Below, piece by piece: positions 1 to 10,228 of a DNA stretch of 55,355 nucleotides. A program made the position numbers and the translations under genes. Below the pieces are notes generated by a model. The model had not been told where the DNA came from and did not search any database. It worked only from the letters and a program-made list of their open reading frames with translations. Source of the DNA: Deltaproteobacteria bacterium (GTDB taxonomy: Bacteria > UBA10199 > DSSB01); assembly GCA_024233625.1 (NCBI GenBank), contig JACKPJ010000007.1, positions 1-55,355 on the forward strand, written 5' to 3'. Every line of letters starts with the position of its first letter. Position 1 is the first letter of the stretch.

Positions 1-116
1 AAACCACCATAATTCCCTGTATCCGCTAGCTTAGGTCCATGCCCTTCGTCATGAGCCCAGCTGATCGAAGAGAAAATTAAGCAGCAGCCAATTAAAATGA
101 ATTTTATAGATTTCAT
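1..116 (-). CDS. Secreted His-containing protein, N-terminal part only
   Basis: Only the first 38 codons are in the window; the gene runs off the left edge. It begins with a clear signal peptide (MKSIKFILIGCCLIFSS, cleavage near SWA-HDEGHG) followed by a short His/Asp/Glu stretch, HDEGHGP, as often seen in periplasmic metal-handling proteins. The start ATG (116-114) overlaps the stop of the upstream RND pump in an ATGA arrangement, and AAGGAG lies just upstream, so it is translationally coupled to the pump. A periplasmic accessory of the efflux system is the likely role, by inference. Confidence 0.7.
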   Translation of the reverse strand, partial: MKSIKFILIGCCLIFSSISWAHDEGHGPKLADTGNYGG

Positions 117-3100
117 ATGGGATCTCCTTTATTTGAATCTAAGGTTAAGCTTTTATTGGATGAAAGCGATCGATGCACCGCCTTTTTTCCAAACCGATAA
201 AAAACAGCTGGAGTGACTAGTATATCGAGCAAGGTTGAAGAAATGAGTCCTCCTATAATAACGACTGCAACGGGATAAAGAATCTCTTTTCCTGGCTCTC
301 CCTGTGAAAGCGCAATAGGAATGAGTGCCAAAATAGCTGATAGAGCAGTCATTAAGACGGGAACTAATCGCTCCAATGAACCTCGAATGACCATACTTTC
401 ATTAAACTTTTCGCCTTCTTCCTTTACTAAATGGAGATAATGACTGATCATCATGATTCCATTGCGCGATGCAATGCCGCATAAAGTGATAAAAGCAATC
501 AAGGTAGCCACTGATAAGATTCGTTCCGTTAAATAAATAGCGAGAATACTACCAATCAAAGCTAGAGGAACATTGAGCATAATTTGTAAAGTCAAAGCAA
601 AGGAACGAAAGTGAATGTAGAGTACAAAGAAAATACCCAGTAATGAGAGCAAGCCTAAAAAGAAGATTAGACGCGAAGCTTGTTCTTGGCTTTCAAATTG
701 CCCTCCATAATTAATAAAATATCTCGGAGGCAACTTAACCTTATCATTGATAGATTGTTTTATTTCCTTAACAAGTGTGTCTAAATCTCTTCCTTGAGCA
801 TTAGCAGAGACAATAATGCGCCTCAACAAATTTTCACGATTGATCATATTAGGTCCAGTCCCAGGGTAAACCTGAGCGACTTCCTGCAACTTAACATGTT
901 GACCCGAGGGTAGAGTTTTAATCAAAATGGACTTAATACTTTCTGGGTCCTTTCTCGAAGCATCATCGAGTCGCAAGAAAATTTCGTAGAGTTCTTGCTT
1001 TTCGATGAACTGAGAAACTGTGATACCATTGAGGGCAATTTCTAAATCTTCAGCGATACTTCCTGAGCTCATTCTATTTTCTGCAGCAGTTTCCCTATCG
1101 AGAGCAATTTTTAATTGAGGCATTAAAACAAGTGGTTCAGTCTGCAGGTCGACAACCCCAGGAATTTCTTTAAGGACTGCTTGGATTTCCCCGCCCAGAC
1201 GGCGGAGTTCACTGAGATCAGTGCCAAAAATTTTAATGGCAATTTGAGCACGAACACCCGAGAGTAAATGATCTAAACGGTGACTGATCGGTTGTCCAAT
1301 ATTGACATAGACGTCCCCAACAGCAAGAATTTTTTTGCGTAGATCTTGTAAAACAAGCGAACGTTCTCGGCCTCCTTCTTTAAAGTCAACGTCGATTTCA
1401 TGCCAATGAACTCCTTCTGCATGTTCATCCATTTCTGCACGGCCTGTTCGACGTACGGTTGACTTGACTTCAGGAACCGATAAGATGGCTTCTTCTATCT
1501 TAGTTCCTAATTCATCAGAAGATTTTAAAGAAATACCAGGACCTGCCGCAACACCAATGGTTGCAGTTCCTTCGTTAAAGGATGGTAAAAAGTTTTTTCC
1601 CATTAAGGGAATCAAGCTGAGTGTTCCTCCTAAAAGGATCAGACAAAAAGTCAAAATAAGGTAAGGGTGATGAATAGTATGAGAAATTACAAAAGCTGTT
1701 ATTTTTTTTAAAAACTTTACGACAATCCCATCGGCTTTTTCTACAGATTTAGATTTGGGCAGCAAGTAGGAACACAGGACCGGGGTGACGGTGAGAGAAA
1801 CTAAAAGCGAAGCTGCTAATGAGATAATATAAGCAATACCTAAAGGAACAAAGAGTCGTCCTTCGATTCCTCCTAAAGCGAATAAGGGGATAAAAACCAA
1901 AATTACAATGATGGTTGAAAAAACAATGGAGTTTCTAATTTCAGAAGAAGCTTCATAAATAACCTGTAGAACAGGTCTAGGATGGACTAGAGTTTTATTT
2001 TCTTTGAGGCGACGGAAAACATTTTCAACATCCACAATAGCATCATCGACTAACTCACCAATGGCAATCGCAAGACCACCTAGGGTCATGGTATTGACAC
2101 TAAAACCCATCATTTTAAAAACAATGGCTGTGACAGCAAAAGAAAGTGGAATCGCTAATAAAGTAATCGCAGTGGTTCTAAAGTTAAGCAGAAAAATAAA
2201 TAGAATAATTGCAACCATGATGGCGCCATCACGAAGGGCTTCTTCCACATTAGAAATCGAGTTTTCAATAAAGTGAGCTTGTTTAAAGAGGTCTTTTTCT
2301 ATCTTAATCCCTTGAGGAAGCGTTTTTTGTAATTGAGTGAGTTCTTCATCGATTTTTTTTGTTAACTCAACAGTGTTAGCTCCTGGTTGTTTTTGAACCG
2401 TCAAAACTACCGCATGTTTGCCATTAATGCTACCTTCCCCTCGTTTGATTTTAGGGCCGACTTTAACTTCCGCAATGTCTTTGACCAAAACCGGCTTTCC
2501 AAGATGAATCGCGACAAAAGAGTTTTCGATATCCTCAATCGATTGCACGCGAGCTAAAGGACGAATCAGATATTCCTTTTCTGAGATGTCTATAAAGCCA
2601 CCTGTCGTATTAAGGCTGATTTTAGAAAGGGATTCTCGTAAATCTTCTAAAGAGATTCCTCGATACTGAAGCTTAGCTGCGGATACTAAAATTTGATATT
2701 GTTTGACTTCCCCACCAATGGCAACAACTTGACTGATGCCGTTAATTGTCATTAAACGAGGCCGAACGGTCCAGTCGGCAATACTTCTTAATTTTTTTAA
2801 AGAGATGTTTTTGTCTACACGAGTCAGTCCAACAAATTGGATTTCACCCATGATAGAACTAATGGGAGCCAAAGCAGGAATCATTTCTTCAGGAAGTTTT
2901 TCTGTAACTAGTTGAAGGCGTTCCGCCACTTGTTGGCGATTACGAAAGATATCCGTTCCCCAGTCAAATTCGACGTAAATAATCGAAATCCCAATTCCAC
3001 TTGAAGAGCGCACTCGAACCACTCCGGAGAGCCCACTCAAAACAGATTCGATGGGTATGGTGACCAAAGTTTCAACCTCATCGGGCGCTAAGCCATGAGC

Positions 3101-3256
3101 TTCGGTCAAAATTGTCACTACCGGTCGGTTGAGATCTGGAAAAACATCGATCGGCAATTGACGAATTGTCCAAGCTCCATAAATTAAAATTAGCAAGGAT
3201 AATATAAGAACCGTTAGGCGATGCTTTAACGCATAACGAATAATCGCATTAATCAT
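113..3256 (-). CDS. Heavy-metal efflux RND permease (third HME-type pump)
   Basis: An inner-membrane proton-driven pump of 1047 residues, normal length for the CusA/CzcA (HME-RND) family. It opens with one membrane helix and the family hallmark QLPIDVFPDLNRPVV, followed by two repeats of periplasmic domains and membrane bundles. The TM4 proton-relay motif reads AIGELVDDAIVDVEN, unlike the CusA and CzcA motifs of the two other pumps here, so its substrate is probably different. It has no dedicated membrane-fusion gene next to it and may share CusB and the outer-membrane protein encoded upstream in the same direction. It follows a small His-rich secreted protein and is coupled to the partial gene at the left edge. 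Confidence 0.93.
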   Translation of the reverse strand: MINAIIRYALKHRLTVLILSLLILIYGAWTIRQLPIDVFPDLNRPVVTILTEAHGLAPDEVETLVTIPIESVLSGLSGVVRVRSSSGIGISIIYVEFDWGTDIFRNRQQVAERLQLVTEKLPEEMIPALAPISSIMGEIQFVGLTRVDKNISLKKLRSIADWTVRPRLMTINGISQVVAIGGEVKQYQILVSAAKLQYRGISLEDLRESLSKISLNTTGGFIDISEKEYLIRPLARVQSIEDIENSFVAIHLGKPVLVKDIAEVKVGPKIKRGEGSINGKHAVVLTVQKQPGANTVELTKKIDEELTQLQKTLPQGIKIEKDLFKQAHFIENSISNVEEALRDGAIMVAIILFIFLLNFRTTAITLLAIPLSFAVTAIVFKMMGFSVNTMTLGGLAIAIGELVDDAIVDVENVFRRLKENKTLVHPRPVLQVIYEASSEIRNSIVFSTIIVILVFIPLFALGGIEGRLFVPLGIAYIISLAASLLVSLTVTPVLCSYLLPKSKSVEKADGIVVKFLKKITAFVISHTIHHPYLILTFCLILLGGTLSLIPLMGKNFLPSFNEGTATIGVAAGPGISLKSSDELGTKIEEAILSVPEVKSTVRRTGRAEMDEHAEGVHWHEIDVDFKEGGRERSLVLQDLRKKILAVGDVYVNIGQPISHRLDHLLSGVRAQIAIKIFGTDLSELRRLGGEIQAVLKEIPGVVDLQTEPLVLMPQLKIALDRETAAENRMSSGSIAEDLEIALNGITVSQFIEKQELYEIFLRLDDASRKDPESIKSILIKTLPSGQHVKLQEVAQVYPGTGPNMINRENLLRRIIVSANAQGRDLDTLVKEIKQSINDKVKLPPRYFINYGGQFESQEQASRLIFFLGLLSLLGIFFVLYIHFRSFALTLQIMLNVPLALIGSILAIYLTERILSVATLIAFITLCGIASRNGIMMISHYLHLVKEEGEKFNESMVIRGSLERLVPVLMTALSAILALIPIALSQGEPGKEILYPVAVVIIGGLISSTLLDILVTPAVFYRFGKKAVHRSLSSNKSLTLDSNKGDPI

Positions 3257-3310
3257 GTAAACTCATAATGAAAAAGTTATGAATAGAAAAACAATTGATC
3301 TAAAAAGACA

Positions 3311-3760
3311 TTAGACCAAGGGAGGAGCATGGGTAGGATGAGCAGATAAGAATTGTTGTAAGCTCTTGGATAAAGGTGGTGCTCGATTTTGAAAATTCCA
3401 CCTAATAACAGAAGAGTTCTGCTGTAACGTAGCTTCAACATGTGAAAGGACTCGGTAAAGCTTAAACAAAGCAAAAGGTTGTACTTTTGAATAAGTTAGT
3501 AGAGTTGGAGAGCTTTCTAGTAAAGAAGCAAATTGATGGGTATGAGAGTGCTCTGAATTGGGTAAATCTTCATCATGATGGTCATGTATATAAATGTGTT
3601 CTTTGTGAACATGCTCATGCGCATGAGCGATCCCTTGTTCGTGAACGAGTAAAAGGTGAGTGATTTCTTGAAAATTAGGAGCACTACAAAATGCTACAAA
3701 TAAAGTCAGTAAAGCTAAACTAAGCTTGAGAGCTTTGGACGATTTGACTAAATAAGGCAT
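3311..3760 (-). CDS. Small secreted His-rich protein
   Basis: 149 residues with an N-terminal hydrophobic segment consistent with a signal peptide (core LKLSLALLTLFVAFCSA) and a central histidine cluster (HAHEHVHKEHIYIHDHHDE, then HSHTH) that could bind zinc, cobalt, nickel or copper. It ends with an RAPP-type C-terminal motif, as do other small proteins placed at the head of czc/cus operons (CzcI-like, DUF2946-like). It stands between two RND pumps and is read in the same direction. The exact family is not certain; a periplasmic metal-binding or sensing role is inferred from composition and position. Confidence 0.75.
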   Translation of the reverse strand: MPYLVKSSKALKLSLALLTLFVAFCSAPNFQEITHLLLVHEQGIAHAHEHVHKEHIYIHDHHDEDLPNSEHSHTHQFASLLESSPTLLTYSKVQPFALFKLYRVLSHVEATLQQNSSVIRWNFQNRAPPLSKSLQQFLSAHPTHAPPLV

Positions 3761-3834
3761 AATTTATAATTAGTAACATGCTATAAAATGAATAGCAAAT
3801 AAGTTTTTAATGACTTTTATATTTCCTTTGTGAA

Positions 3835-6800
3835 TTATATATTTTTCTTTCTGGCTAACTCTCTTGCTCTCCAAACCATAAAAATACAGGGGTAAATCAG
3901 TAGTTCCATTAAAAAGGATGTGAAGATTCCACCCACCATAGGTGCTGCAATTCGTTTGGTCATGTCTGCACCACTTTCATAAGAAGCCGCCCACATAATC
4001 GGAAGTAAACCCAAAAAGGTTGTTAGTACGGTCATCACCTTGGGACGCACACGTTTGACAGCGCCTTCCATAATAGATTCTTCAAGATCATGTATGTTAT
4101 TTAAGGCACCCCTCTTTTTATGGTCTTCATAGGCTAAATCTAAATACAAAAGCATCACAACACCGGTTTCGGCATCCACTCCCGCAAGGGCTATGAGTCC
4201 CACCCACACCGCAATACTCATGTTGTAATCTAAAAAATAGAGCAGCCAAAAGGCACCGATGAGAGAAAAAGGCACGGCCAAAAGAACGATCCCTGTCTTT
4301 ATCCAGGACTTTGTGTTGAGATAGAGCAGAAAACAAATGATAAATAATGTGATCGGAACAACCACCATGAGTCGTTGTTTAGCTCTTTGCAAAAATTCAT
4401 ATTGACCGCTAATCGAATAAGTATAGCCCGCAGGGAATTTCATATCCTCTGACAAGAGTTTTTTTAGACCTTCTACATAGGAACCCATATCCTGGTCGGT
4501 TTCAAGGTCAATAAAAACCCACGAGGTGAGCAATCCATTTTCATCTTTAATCACTGGAGGGCCACGATCCACTCGAATATCTGCAATTTCTGCTAAAGGA
4601 ATTTGTTTCTTTTCAGAGACGGTAACCAGGGAGCGTTTTAATTTTTCCAAATTCTTTCGAAAACTCGGTTGATAGCGCATATTGACCGAAAAACGCTCTC
4701 TTCCCTCGACCGTTGTGGTGAGCTGATGGGATCCAATCACACCTTCAACAACTGTCTGGGCATCTTCAATGGTCATACCATAGAGGGAAAGTTTATCTCT
4801 CTTGATTTCAATATCCACATAATAACCTCCTAATGACCTTTCAGCGATAACTGAACGTGTACCAGGCAGTTTTTGAACAGCCCCTTCTAACCCAACAGCC
4901 AGTTCTTCAATAATTTTGAGATCATCTCCAAATATTTTCACCCCAACGGGTGTTCTGATTCCCGTGGTTAGCATATCGATTCGCGTCCGGATGGGAAACA
5001 CCCAGGCATTGGTGGTCCCGGGTAATTTAACTAACTCATTTAACTCGTTGGTTAATTCATCCCAAGTCTTTGACTTCATCTCAGGCCAGAATATTCTTAG
5101 AGGCTTTTTAAGTAGTTCGGGTGCCCAAGAAGAATACCAACGTTCATGATAAACCTCAGACCATTCTTCCTGAGGCTGTAATTGAATGACCGTCTCTACC
5201 ATGGATAAAGGAGCCGGGTCCGTCGCCGTATTAGCCCGGCCAACTTTACCAAAAACGGTTTTTACTTCGGGGAGTTTCATGATAAGTTTATCTTGTTGCT
5301 GCATCCAGTTTCGAGCCGTTTCAATGGAGATACCCGGAAGAGTTGTGGGCATATACAGAATATCGCCTTCATTGAGGGGCGGTAAAAATTCTTGGCCCAA
5401 GTGGAAATAGACAGGCAAGGTAAGGACAATTAACAAGCCTGATATAACAATCGCTCCTTTTCGAAAACGAAGAAAAAATTTCAAGATAGGCGTATAGATC
5501 CTAAAAAGCAGTTTGCTAATCGGATGATCTTCTTCAGAATGAATTTTCCCAGCCCAAAAGAAATTAATAAGACTACTTAATTTTTTACTTTTTAATGATA
5601 TTTTTTTAGGTATTTTAAGTAAAACAATCACTAGTGGAGGAACTAAGGTTACAGAAAGCAATGCCGCAAAAAACATGGAAGCATTCTTGGTAAAAGCAAG
5701 GGGTTTAAAGAGATAGCCTTCTTGTCCTTGTAAAGCAAAGATCGGCATAAAAGAAACAGCAATCACTAGTAATGAAAAGAAAATGGGACGTCCAACTTCT
5801 TGACAAGCATGGAGCAGAACATCGGATAAGGGTTCTTTTTTTTCCGACGCTTTCCATTTTTCCAGTGCCTTATGAGCATTTTCGATAATGATAATCGAGG
5901 CATCGACCATGGCTCCAATGGCAATCGCAATTCCACCCAAGGACATGATATTTGCCGATATCCCCAAATAATACATGGGAATAAAAGATAGAATCACCGC
6001 GATGGGTAAAGTCAGAACGGGAACTAGAGAGGAGCGGAAATGCCAGAGAAAGATAAATATTATTAGGGCAACGACTAGCATTTCCTCAGTAAGCTTTTTT
6101 GCTAGGGTGTCGATTGATCTCCCGATTAGTTTGGAACGATCATAAGTAATGACGAGTTCCGTTCCTTCAGGTAAGGAGGATTGAATTTTATCTAAGGTTT
6201 CTTTAACTCGTTCAATCACAGTATAGGCATTTTCTCCATAGCGCATCACAACAATGCCTGAAACCGCTTCACCTTCTCCATTAAAGTCCGAAGCTCCTCT
6301 TCTAATTTCGGGTCCCATGGTTACCGTCGCTACGTCTCGAAGATAAACAGGAGCACCTTCCCGAGTTGTTCTTAAATTGATTTCTTCGATATCTTGGATT
6401 GATTGAATGTATCCCAAACCACGAACAAAATATTCGCGCTCACTCATTTCTAATATTCTCCCACCCACATCACGGTTGGAGGCACGAATTTTATCGGCTA
6501 CTTGCTTTAAAGTAATATTATATTGAGCTAAAACATTGGGGTTGATTTGAATCTGATATTGTTTTTGAAAACCGCCCACCGTCGCAACTTCCGCAACACC
6601 GGGCACGGCTTCAAGTAAATAACGTATTTTCCAATCCTGAAAGGCTCTTAAGTCTTCAATGGTGTTCTTTCCGCTCTTATCGACTAACGCATAGCTCAAA
6701 ACCCAACCCACACCCGTGGCATCCGGACCCAAAACTGGTGTGACTCCTTCAGGAAGTTGACCCTGGATTTTACTCATGTACTCTAATACCCGAGATCGTG

Positions 6801-7116
6801 CCCAGTATAGATCCGTTCCTTCTTCAAAGATTACATACACAAAACTACTTCCAAACATGGAAAATCCGCGAGCGACCTTGGCTTTAGGAGCAGCCACCAT
6901 CGCACTGACAATGGGATAAGTGATTTGATCTTCGATTAGGTCTGGGGACCGGCCTTTCCAGTCGGTTTTAATAATCACTTGTGGATCCGATAAATCGGGG
7001 ATTGCGTCGATGGGAATATTTCGCAGACAATAGATCCCCCATAAAATTCCAACGACCGTAAAAATAAAAATCAGAAATCGTTTTTCGGCACAATAGGCAA
7101 TAATTCTTTCTAACAT
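3835..7116 (-). CDS. cusA: Cu(I)/Ag(I)-type RND efflux permease CusA
   Basis: 1093 residues, typical of CusA. It has the N-terminal motif NIPIDAIPDLSDPQVII and the TM4 relay motif AIGAMVDASIIIIEN, the pattern linked to monovalent-cation HME pumps. In the periplasm it would form the trimeric pump that hands metal to CusC through CusB. The order cusC-cusB-cusA on the minus strand with gaps of about 11 bases or overlap marks one operon. A weak AGAGAG stands in front of the ATG. The upstream operator at 10,126-10,157 probably controls it through the MerR regulator at 21,353-21,814. Confidence 0.95.
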   Translation of the reverse strand: MLERIIAYCAEKRFLIFIFTVVGILWGIYCLRNIPIDAIPDLSDPQVIIKTDWKGRSPDLIEDQITYPIVSAMVAAPKAKVARGFSMFGSSFVYVIFEEGTDLYWARSRVLEYMSKIQGQLPEGVTPVLGPDATGVGWVLSYALVDKSGKNTIEDLRAFQDWKIRYLLEAVPGVAEVATVGGFQKQYQIQINPNVLAQYNITLKQVADKIRASNRDVGGRILEMSEREYFVRGLGYIQSIQDIEEINLRTTREGAPVYLRDVATVTMGPEIRRGASDFNGEGEAVSGIVVMRYGENAYTVIERVKETLDKIQSSLPEGTELVITYDRSKLIGRSIDTLAKKLTEEMLVVALIIFIFLWHFRSSLVPVLTLPIAVILSFIPMYYLGISANIMSLGGIAIAIGAMVDASIIIIENAHKALEKWKASEKKEPLSDVLLHACQEVGRPIFFSLLVIAVSFMPIFALQGQEGYLFKPLAFTKNASMFFAALLSVTLVPPLVIVLLKIPKKISLKSKKLSSLINFFWAGKIHSEEDHPISKLLFRIYTPILKFFLRFRKGAIVISGLLIVLTLPVYFHLGQEFLPPLNEGDILYMPTTLPGISIETARNWMQQQDKLIMKLPEVKTVFGKVGRANTATDPAPLSMVETVIQLQPQEEWSEVYHERWYSSWAPELLKKPLRIFWPEMKSKTWDELTNELNELVKLPGTTNAWVFPIRTRIDMLTTGIRTPVGVKIFGDDLKIIEELAVGLEGAVQKLPGTRSVIAERSLGGYYVDIEIKRDKLSLYGMTIEDAQTVVEGVIGSHQLTTTVEGRERFSVNMRYQPSFRKNLEKLKRSLVTVSEKKQIPLAEIADIRVDRGPPVIKDENGLLTSWVFIDLETDQDMGSYVEGLKKLLSEDMKFPAGYTYSISGQYEFLQRAKQRLMVVVPITLFIICFLLYLNTKSWIKTGIVLLAVPFSLIGAFWLLYFLDYNMSIAVWVGLIALAGVDAETGVVMLLYLDLAYEDHKKRGALNNIHDLEESIMEGAVKRVRPKVMTVLTTFLGLLPIMWAASYESGADMTKRIAAPMVGGIFTSFLMELLIYPCIFMVWRARELARKKNI

Positions 7117-7127
7117 AATGTACTCTC

Positions 7128-8174
7128 TTAGTGTTGGTGGCTGGACTGCCCACCCATTTTGATTTGAGTTTCGGAGTCCATAAGAAAATGGCCATTGGTA
7201 ACTACTTCGTCACCCTCGCTAAGGCCCTTGGTAACTTCGTAATAATCTCCAGCGTTTTTTCCTAACTCGACTATTTTTCCTACAAATTTTCCGGAATTTG
7301 TTTTGACATAGACCATGTTGTGGTCGCCATTGAATAGAATGGCGGATTTAGGAATGGCTAAATGCTTTCCCATGGGGAGTTTCACTTTAAGCTGAACCAA
7401 GGTATTTGATTTTAGATCTAAGGTTTCTTTGGATTGAATCAAGGCACGGATGGTCTGAGATTCTAAGTCCACCATCGTACCTATTGCCCTAATCGATGCA
7501 TCCGCAAGTTTTCGGGATTGAAGATCGTAAATTTCTAATTGAACACCAGGCTTGAGAATACTCACATCTGCCTGATAAAGAAAGGCTTCAAAAAAAGTGG
7601 GTTCTCCAGGAGTAGGAATATGAAATCCAAGGTTCGCTTTACGGGTTCTTTTAATCATACGAATCCATTCCTTGGATAATCCCATAAAATAGAGTTTTTC
7701 TTCCGAGCTTTTAATCAAGTCTGGGTCCCCTAATTTTAACGCGATAATATATTCTTTCTGTGCCACCCAGAGATCAGGATCATGGGCCACCTTTCCTTGA
7801 AGAAGGAAACTTTTTGAAAGGTCACGCAATCCAACTTTTTCAACTTGAAGCCCTATTTGCTGGGTTCGCGATGGATCGATTTTGATTCCTTTGGGTTCTT
7901 CTTTTGCAGTGTCACCTTTATGGTCATGGCCTTCGTGTTCATGGTCCATATCATTGGTAATTGATTCTTCGGTCTCCTTTTTAACTGGAACTAGATCCAT
8001 GCCACAGATAGGACAAGAACCAGGTTGGTCCATTTTAATTTGGGGATGCATGGGGCAGGTATAGTGGCTGACGTCGTCGGGAAGACTATCCTTTTTACAG
8101 GAGTTGAGTCCAAGCATTAGTAAGAAAGGAATCATAAGTAGAATTAGGTTAATTTTGAGTTTATTATTTTGCAT
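7128..8174 (-). CDS. cusB: Membrane-fusion lipoprotein CusB with N-terminal heavy-metal-binding domain
   Basis: 348 residues when started at the ATG at 8174, which has GGAGGG seven bases upstream; the reading frame is open further upstream but without such a site. The N-terminus is a lipoprotein signal with lipobox LNSC. It is followed by a small zinc-ribbon-like heavy-metal domain (YTCPMHPQI, then CPICGMDLVP), a His/Asp/Glu stretch (HEHEGHDHKGD) and the barrel-sandwich and beta domains of CusB. The start overlaps the end of the outer-membrane gene by 11 bases. It would link CusA to the outer-membrane channel and feed metal to the pump. Confidence 0.93.
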   Translation of the reverse strand: MQNNKLKINLILLMIPFLLMLGLNSCKKDSLPDDVSHYTCPMHPQIKMDQPGSCPICGMDLVPVKKETEESITNDMDHEHEGHDHKGDTAKEEPKGIKIDPSRTQQIGLQVEKVGLRDLSKSFLLQGKVAHDPDLWVAQKEYIIALKLGDPDLIKSSEEKLYFMGLSKEWIRMIKRTRKANLGFHIPTPGEPTFFEAFLYQADVSILKPGVQLEIYDLQSRKLADASIRAIGTMVDLESQTIRALIQSKETLDLKSNTLVQLKVKLPMGKHLAIPKSAILFNGDHNMVYVKTNSGKFVGKIVELGKNAGDYYEVTKGLSEGDEVVTNGHFLMDSETQIKMGGQSSHQH

Positions 8175-9555
8175 CGGAACCCTCCTGTATGGTGGCCGCT
8201 TGATTGATGATGTGGATGGGCAATCCCACAGCCATTTCAATTTCAGCTAGTTTTTGGTGGTATTGGGAATGATATCTAACTTGATCGATTTGGTGATTCA
8301 GCAAGCTAATTTCACTTAATAGAACATTTAAAAAATCAATTTTATCGGCTTCATAACTCGCTCTAGAGGAGTTGATGGTAGCATTATCCTGCGGGATGAT
8401 ATTATCTTTTAACAAGTAAAATTGGGACTTGAATTGAAGAGAATCAAAATAGGCTTTCTCTGCCTGATAGAATACTTCTTGAGTAGTGGCTTGCTTGAGA
8501 TATTCTTCCTGTTTTTGGCGGTGCAGCATTTCTTGAATTTGTTTATTTTGTTTTTTTCCCGCGTAAACGGGCAAATTAATTGTCACACCAGCCGAAAAGA
8601 AATCCTCACCATTCACGGGATCCCCCGGAGATACTTGTCGAATTCGGTATCCCGCCCCAAAGTCAAAATCCGGTAATAGACCTTTTTTGGCTAAACGATG
8701 TCCCAATTCGGCTTCTTGAATCTGAGCTGTTTTTTTCTTAATCCAAGGGCGATTTTCTTGGGCTAACTGACGAAGAGCTTCAATGGAAATAGAAAGCGAT
8801 GTTAACCCTTGATGCTCTAACTTAATTTTTAAGGGGATATTTTCAGGACGATACAAAAGTGTGTTCAGGCGTGAGACGAGCACTTTTTGGGCTTCTCTTA
8901 ACTGAATCAATGTTTTTTCAATATTAGAAATTTCGATCTTGGTTTTAAGGATGTCTTGTTGAGTTCCTTTTCCGATGGAATAGCGAGCTTCTAAAAATTT
9001 TACCAAACCTTTAAATTTTGCCTTGGTCCTCTGATTTAGACGAATGGCTTGGTTTACATAGACATATTCAAAGTAAGTTTGTTTAAATCGAGCCACAAGT
9101 TGATTAAGTCGTTCATAATAGGCCTGCTTTTCTTGCTCGGCTTGAGTAGATGCAATTTGCTTTTTAAGCTTGAGTTTTCCAGGAAAGGGAAATTTTTGCC
9201 TCAAATAGATCTGAAGGCCCGTCATGGCAGTACGGTTTAAGGCTGGATTTCGGATAGGAATGTTACTACCTTCAAAGCTGAACCTCAAATCATCTAAAGA
9301 TCCTGCTTGTGGGACTCTTAATTCATAGACTTGTATTTTTTCCACGAGCCCCTTAAGTTCTGGGTTGTACTCTAAGAGCTCGCTAGTGAGCTCTCTTAAG
9401 TTCTTTTCGCCAAAATTCCTTGGCTCTTTCTCTGTTTTTTCTGAAACTAATGAGACTTCTTTTCGATGTGTCAATTTATCCTCGGCTAAAACCCTTGCCG
9501 AAAATAGCCATACGCATAGAAGTACCACTGTGTGAGTATAATATTTATGAAGCAT
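8164..9555 (-). CDS. cusC: Outer-membrane efflux protein (TolC/CusC family)
   Basis: 463 residues with an N-terminal signal peptide (MLHKYYTHTVVLLCVWLFSA) and the paired helical OEP repeats of TolC-type channels, rich in Gln, Lys and Ala. The ATG at 9555 is chosen because GGAGAG lies five bases before it; a TTG twelve bases upstream is the alternative. It is the first of the three core Cus genes and overlaps cusB. It would form the exit duct for both RND pumps encoded downstream. The gene name is by position; substrate specificity cannot be read from this subunit. Confidence 0.9.
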   Translation of the reverse strand: MLHKYYTHTVVLLCVWLFSARVLAEDKLTHRKEVSLVSEKTEKEPRNFGEKNLRELTSELLEYNPELKGLVEKIQVYELRVPQAGSLDDLRFSFEGSNIPIRNPALNRTAMTGLQIYLRQKFPFPGKLKLKKQIASTQAEQEKQAYYERLNQLVARFKQTYFEYVYVNQAIRLNQRTKAKFKGLVKFLEARYSIGKGTQQDILKTKIEISNIEKTLIQLREAQKVLVSRLNTLLYRPENIPLKIKLEHQGLTSLSISIEALRQLAQENRPWIKKKTAQIQEAELGHRLAKKGLLPDFDFGAGYRIRQVSPGDPVNGEDFFSAGVTINLPVYAGKKQNKQIQEMLHRQKQEEYLKQATTQEVFYQAEKAYFDSLQFKSQFYLLKDNIIPQDNATINSSRASYEADKIDFLNVLLSEISLLNHQIDQVRYHSQYHQKLAEIEMAVGLPIHIINQAATIQEGSDAK

Positions 9556-9650
9556 CTTACTCTCCAAATAATAGATGGATGCCTACACAAGTTCTCAAAA
9601 TGAGAAATTGCAAACTTAAAGCTTCGTACGGTTAAGTCTTGAAGAGAATT

Positions 9651-10034
9651 TTATAAAATGAGAGTATGGTTCGCTAGAAAAATAGGAATTCCAGGGGGTA
9701 GGTTCTGGAGCTGATAATTAAATTTAAAGAAGTTATGACGACTCTTTAAGGAGTCCAAATGAACAGCCGTATTTAAAGCAAAAGTCGTCTCGCTATATTT
9801 TAATTTTAGCTCATGCTTTTCAACGACTTGAGATTCTAAGGCGCTAGGGCATTGGCAAAGCTCATTTTTTGCATTGTTAAATTGAGTGTCTACTTTTGGG
9901 CAATGAGAAGATGCTTTTTTCTCGCAAGAATGGTGAGTTTTATTTGAAGAAATACAGGCACAGGCAAGTGCTGAAGATGCAATAATGCTCCAGGAGAACA
10001 TTATTGTAAAAGTGATTTTTAAAATACTTCTCAT
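9651..10034 (-). CDS. Small secreted Cys-rich protein heading the Cus operon
   Basis: 127 residues from the ATG at 10,034. It has a signal peptide (core ILKITFTIMFSWSIIAS) followed by many cysteines (ACACIS, HHSCEKK, SHCPK, CQCPS) and a C-terminus PPGIPIFLANHTLIL that resembles the ends of other small proteins found at the start of czc/cus operons. It is the first gene after the MerR-type promoter at 10,126-10,157, about 85 bases downstream of the expected start of transcription. A periplasmic metal-binding role is inferred; no enzyme motif is visible. Confidence 0.78.
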   Translation of the reverse strand: MRSILKITFTIMFSWSIIASSALACACISSNKTHHSCEKKASSHCPKVDTQFNNAKNELCQCPSALESQVVEKHELKLKYSETTFALNTAVHLDSLKSRHNFFKFNYQLQNLPPGIPIFLANHTLIL

Positions 10035-10125
10035 CAATTACGCCATTATATGAAATTCATGTTATCTTCGCCATTATTTTATTGATTTTGCACTTACTAC
10101 TTGTACAAATCAAATGCTTAGCTTC

Positions 10126-10157
10126 CCTATACAGCTTGGAGTATACTCCAAGGTCAA
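10126..10157 (-). promoter_or_regulatory. MerR-type promoter/operator of the Cus operon
   Basis: Read on the minus strand: minus 35 TTGACC (10,157-10,152), a 20-base spacer with the perfect dyad TTGGAGTATACTCCAA (10,136-10,151), and minus 10 TATAGG (10,131-10,126). The overlong spacer with a central dyad is the hallmark of promoters untwisted by MerR-family activators. The 16-base dyad is identical to the one in front of the merR gene at 21,353-21,814, which makes that protein the likely regulator in trans. Confidence 0.88.
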
Positions 10158-10228
10158 GGCAATAAATTATAATTCAATTTATTTATAAGTATCAAGTAGT
10201 TTGCAGATTATCTTTATAGATTTTTTGG